Positions 6,546 to 7,268 of a stretch of 7,268 bases of DNA are shown here, in pieces. Made by a program: the position numbers and the translations under genes. This DNA comes from an uncultured Pirellulaceae bacterium (GTDB lineage: Bacteria > Planctomycetota > Planctomycetia > Pirellulales > Pirellulaceae): assembly GCA_947259675.1 (NCBI GenBank), contig CAMYNE010000092.1, forward strand, positions 1 through 7,268, given 5' to 3'. The notes under the pieces were generated by a model. That model did not search any database. It was not told the origin of the DNA and saw only the letters and a program-made list of their open reading frames with translations. The stretch's first letter is position 1. Each line of letters begins with the position of its first letter.

Positions 6546-6551
6546 ATTATA
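6546..6551 (-). promoter_or_regulatory. Possible -10 box for the kinase-regulator operon
   Basis: The minus strand reads a perfect TATAAT in an AT-rich patch 216 nt upstream of the kinase ATG. The hexamer 17 nt further upstream (ATATGC) is a poor -35, so an activator or a different sigma factor would be needed. A leader of about 200 nt would result. Confidence 0.3.
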
Positions 6552-6691
6552 GTTCAATCGGCTCAAACGCATATCCGGTCTAATCTGGAATGCCGAGCCC
6601 TTGCCGGAATGTCAATTCTGTCTAGCCATAATGCGAGCCAAAGTTCAAGTCAAAGTTGTCGGAAGAAGACTCTGGTAAAAAATACGTCGTG

Positions 6692-6714
6692 AAAAATCAA
6701 GCTTTCGGGCGAAG
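6692..6714 (-). terminator. Weak terminator-like hairpin after ychF
   Basis: On the minus strand GCTTCG can pair with CGAAAGC (one bulged A) around a very tight loop, followed within three bases by a run of five T. It lies about 85 nt after the ychF stop, where a terminator is expected. The short, bulged stem makes this uncertain. Confidence 0.28.
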
Positions 6715-6736
6715 CCGGTCCGCGCACTGGCCATCG

Positions 6737-6760
6737 CATCTTTTACCCCCATCTTTTACC
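6737..6760. repeat. 11-bp tandem direct repeat CATCTTTTACC x2
   Basis: CATCTTTTACC occurs at 6737-6747 and again at 6750-6760 with a CC spacer, a 13-bp period. On the minus strand it reads GGTAAAAGATG twice. It lies about 40 nt after the ychF stop and next to the 15-nt repeat. From memory, similar purine/pyrimidine-skewed tandem motifs recur between genes in marine planctomycetes; I could not verify that here. Confidence 0.6.
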
Positions 6761-6787
6761 ATTCTTGCTTGTTTGCTCCGCTACCTT

Positions 6788-6802
6788 GCGCTGTAGTACT
6801 AG
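6788..6802 (-). repeat. 15-nt repeat CTAGTACTACAGCGC, copy 2
   Basis: On the minus strand this sequence begins at the last base of the final ychF sense codon and includes the TAG stop (6799-6801). It is identical to 2158-2172 on the plus strand. Because it starts inside the coding end of ychF, it could have supplied the current stop codon. Confidence 0.45.
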
Positions 6803-7268
6803 GTGCTGGCCAAAATATGTAAAATGTCGCCGTCCTGCACGACGTATTCTTTGTGTTCCTTGCGCATCAGGTTTTGAGCTTTGATTTCTCGCTCGCTGCC
6901 GACGCGAAACAGGTCGTCACAGGTCATCGTTTCAGCACGCACAAATCCGCGGGCCAAATCGGTATGAATTCCGGCGGCCGCATCTTCGGCTGTACCGCCT
7001 TTTCGAAGGATCCAGGTACGGACTTCTTTTTCACCCGCCGTAAAAAACAGCATCTGGCCGGAAGCATCCATGATTGTCTGCAAGAGACGATTTCGATCAA
7101 AACCTTCGACGCCCATTTCTGCACAAAATTCTGCCCGCTCAGCATCGTCCATCTGTTCCAGATCCATTTGCAGTGACAAACTCAGGGCAACGGCCTGGGT
7201 GCCTTCCGGCAAATCGGCCAGGTGTTTTTCGGTATCAGTTTCGTCGTCGGCCACATTCACGATGACAA
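6799..7268 (-). CDS. ychF: YchF/OLA1-type redox-regulated ATPase (C-terminal part, cut by window end)
   Basis: The frame is open from the window end (an in-frame GTG at 7258-7260 is internal, not the start) and stops with TAG at 6799-6801, giving about 155 codons, the C-terminal ~40% of a ~363-residue protein. YchF is a TRAFAC-class P-loop NTPase that prefers ATP, associates with ribosomes and affects stress responses. The first visible residues, VIVNVADD, fall where E. coli YchF has the altered G4 motif NVNE; here it reads NVAD. A region resembling the helical domain follows (LDQMDDAERAEFCAEMGVE-like), then the C-terminal TGS domain: FFTAGEKEVRTW, AAGIHTDLARGFVRAE and YVVQDGDILHIL are diagnostic. 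No gene follows closely downstream; 468 bp separate it from the kinase. Confidence 0.93.
   Translation of the reverse strand, partial: VIVNVADDETDTEKHLADLPEGTQAVALSLSLQMDLEQMDDAERAEFCAEMGVEGFDRNRLLQTIMDASGQMLFFTAGEKEVRTWILRKGGTAEDAAAGIHTDLARGFVRAETMTCDDLFRVGSEREIKAQNLMRKEHKEYVVQDGDILHILAST

Larger units (their letters stand above)
6331..6798. other. Intergenic region between ychF and the sensor kinase
   Basis: These 468 bp hold no convincing gene. In the leftward direction they contain the 15-nt repeat at the ychF stop, an 11-bp tandem repeat, a weak terminator-like hairpin, a TATAAT box and an imperfect inverted repeat. A 55-codon Arg-rich frame (6498-6331, minus) ends with TGA directly before the kinase ATG, but it resembles nothing I know. 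Confidence 0.5.

Noticed and set aside
6610..6615. Perfect TTGACA on the minus strand as a -35 box
   Set aside because: At 16-18 nt spacing the -10 position reads CATTCC or close variants, with too few matches to consensus.
7258..7260. GTG as the start of a 153-residue protein
   Set aside because: The frame remains open to the window edge and the sequence on both sides matches the middle of YchF, so the GTG is internal.

Overview
The window (7268 bp, moderate GC) looks like bacterial chromosome and carries six protein genes, two of them cut by the window edges. No rRNA, tRNA, CRISPR array, insertion sequence or prophage gene is visible. I lean toward a planctomycete of the Pirellula/Rhodopirellula kind, because of the sparse gene packing, the CsrA variant, a many-PAS soluble histidine kinase and recurrent-looking intergenic motifs. 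This assignment is inference from memory, not a database match.

Left part (1-2090): the N-terminal half of an AtoE-type short-chain fatty acid transporter reads leftward off the window start. It is divergent from a complete threonine synthase (thrC, 855-2090, +), the only rightward gene. thrC converges on csrA across a 136-bp gap that holds a short repeat also found after ychF.

Middle part (2227-6330): all genes read leftward. A large soluble sensor kinase (four PAS domains, one GAF, HisKA_3 and HATPase_c) is followed after 26 bp by a NarL/LuxR-family response regulator. The two very likely form one two-component operon. A 322-bp gap without a gene follows; it contains a perfect 9-bp hairpin with a T-tract, well placed as the operon's intrinsic terminator. 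Next comes csrA, a small RNA-binding regulator. Its 116-nt leader holds three ANGGA motifs, one on the ribosome binding site, which suggests autoregulation.

Right part (6331-7268): a 467-bp region without a convincing gene separates the kinase from the C-terminal part of ychF (leftward, entering from beyond the window end). It contains a candidate -10 box, an imperfect inverted repeat, a weak terminator-like hairpin and an 11-bp tandem repeat.

The genes are mostly ordinary housekeeping and regulatory functions. I see no clear undescribed multi-gene system. The most interesting signals are regulatory or intergenic: the csrA leader, the shared 15-nt sequence after two stop codons, and the tandem repeat next to one copy of it.
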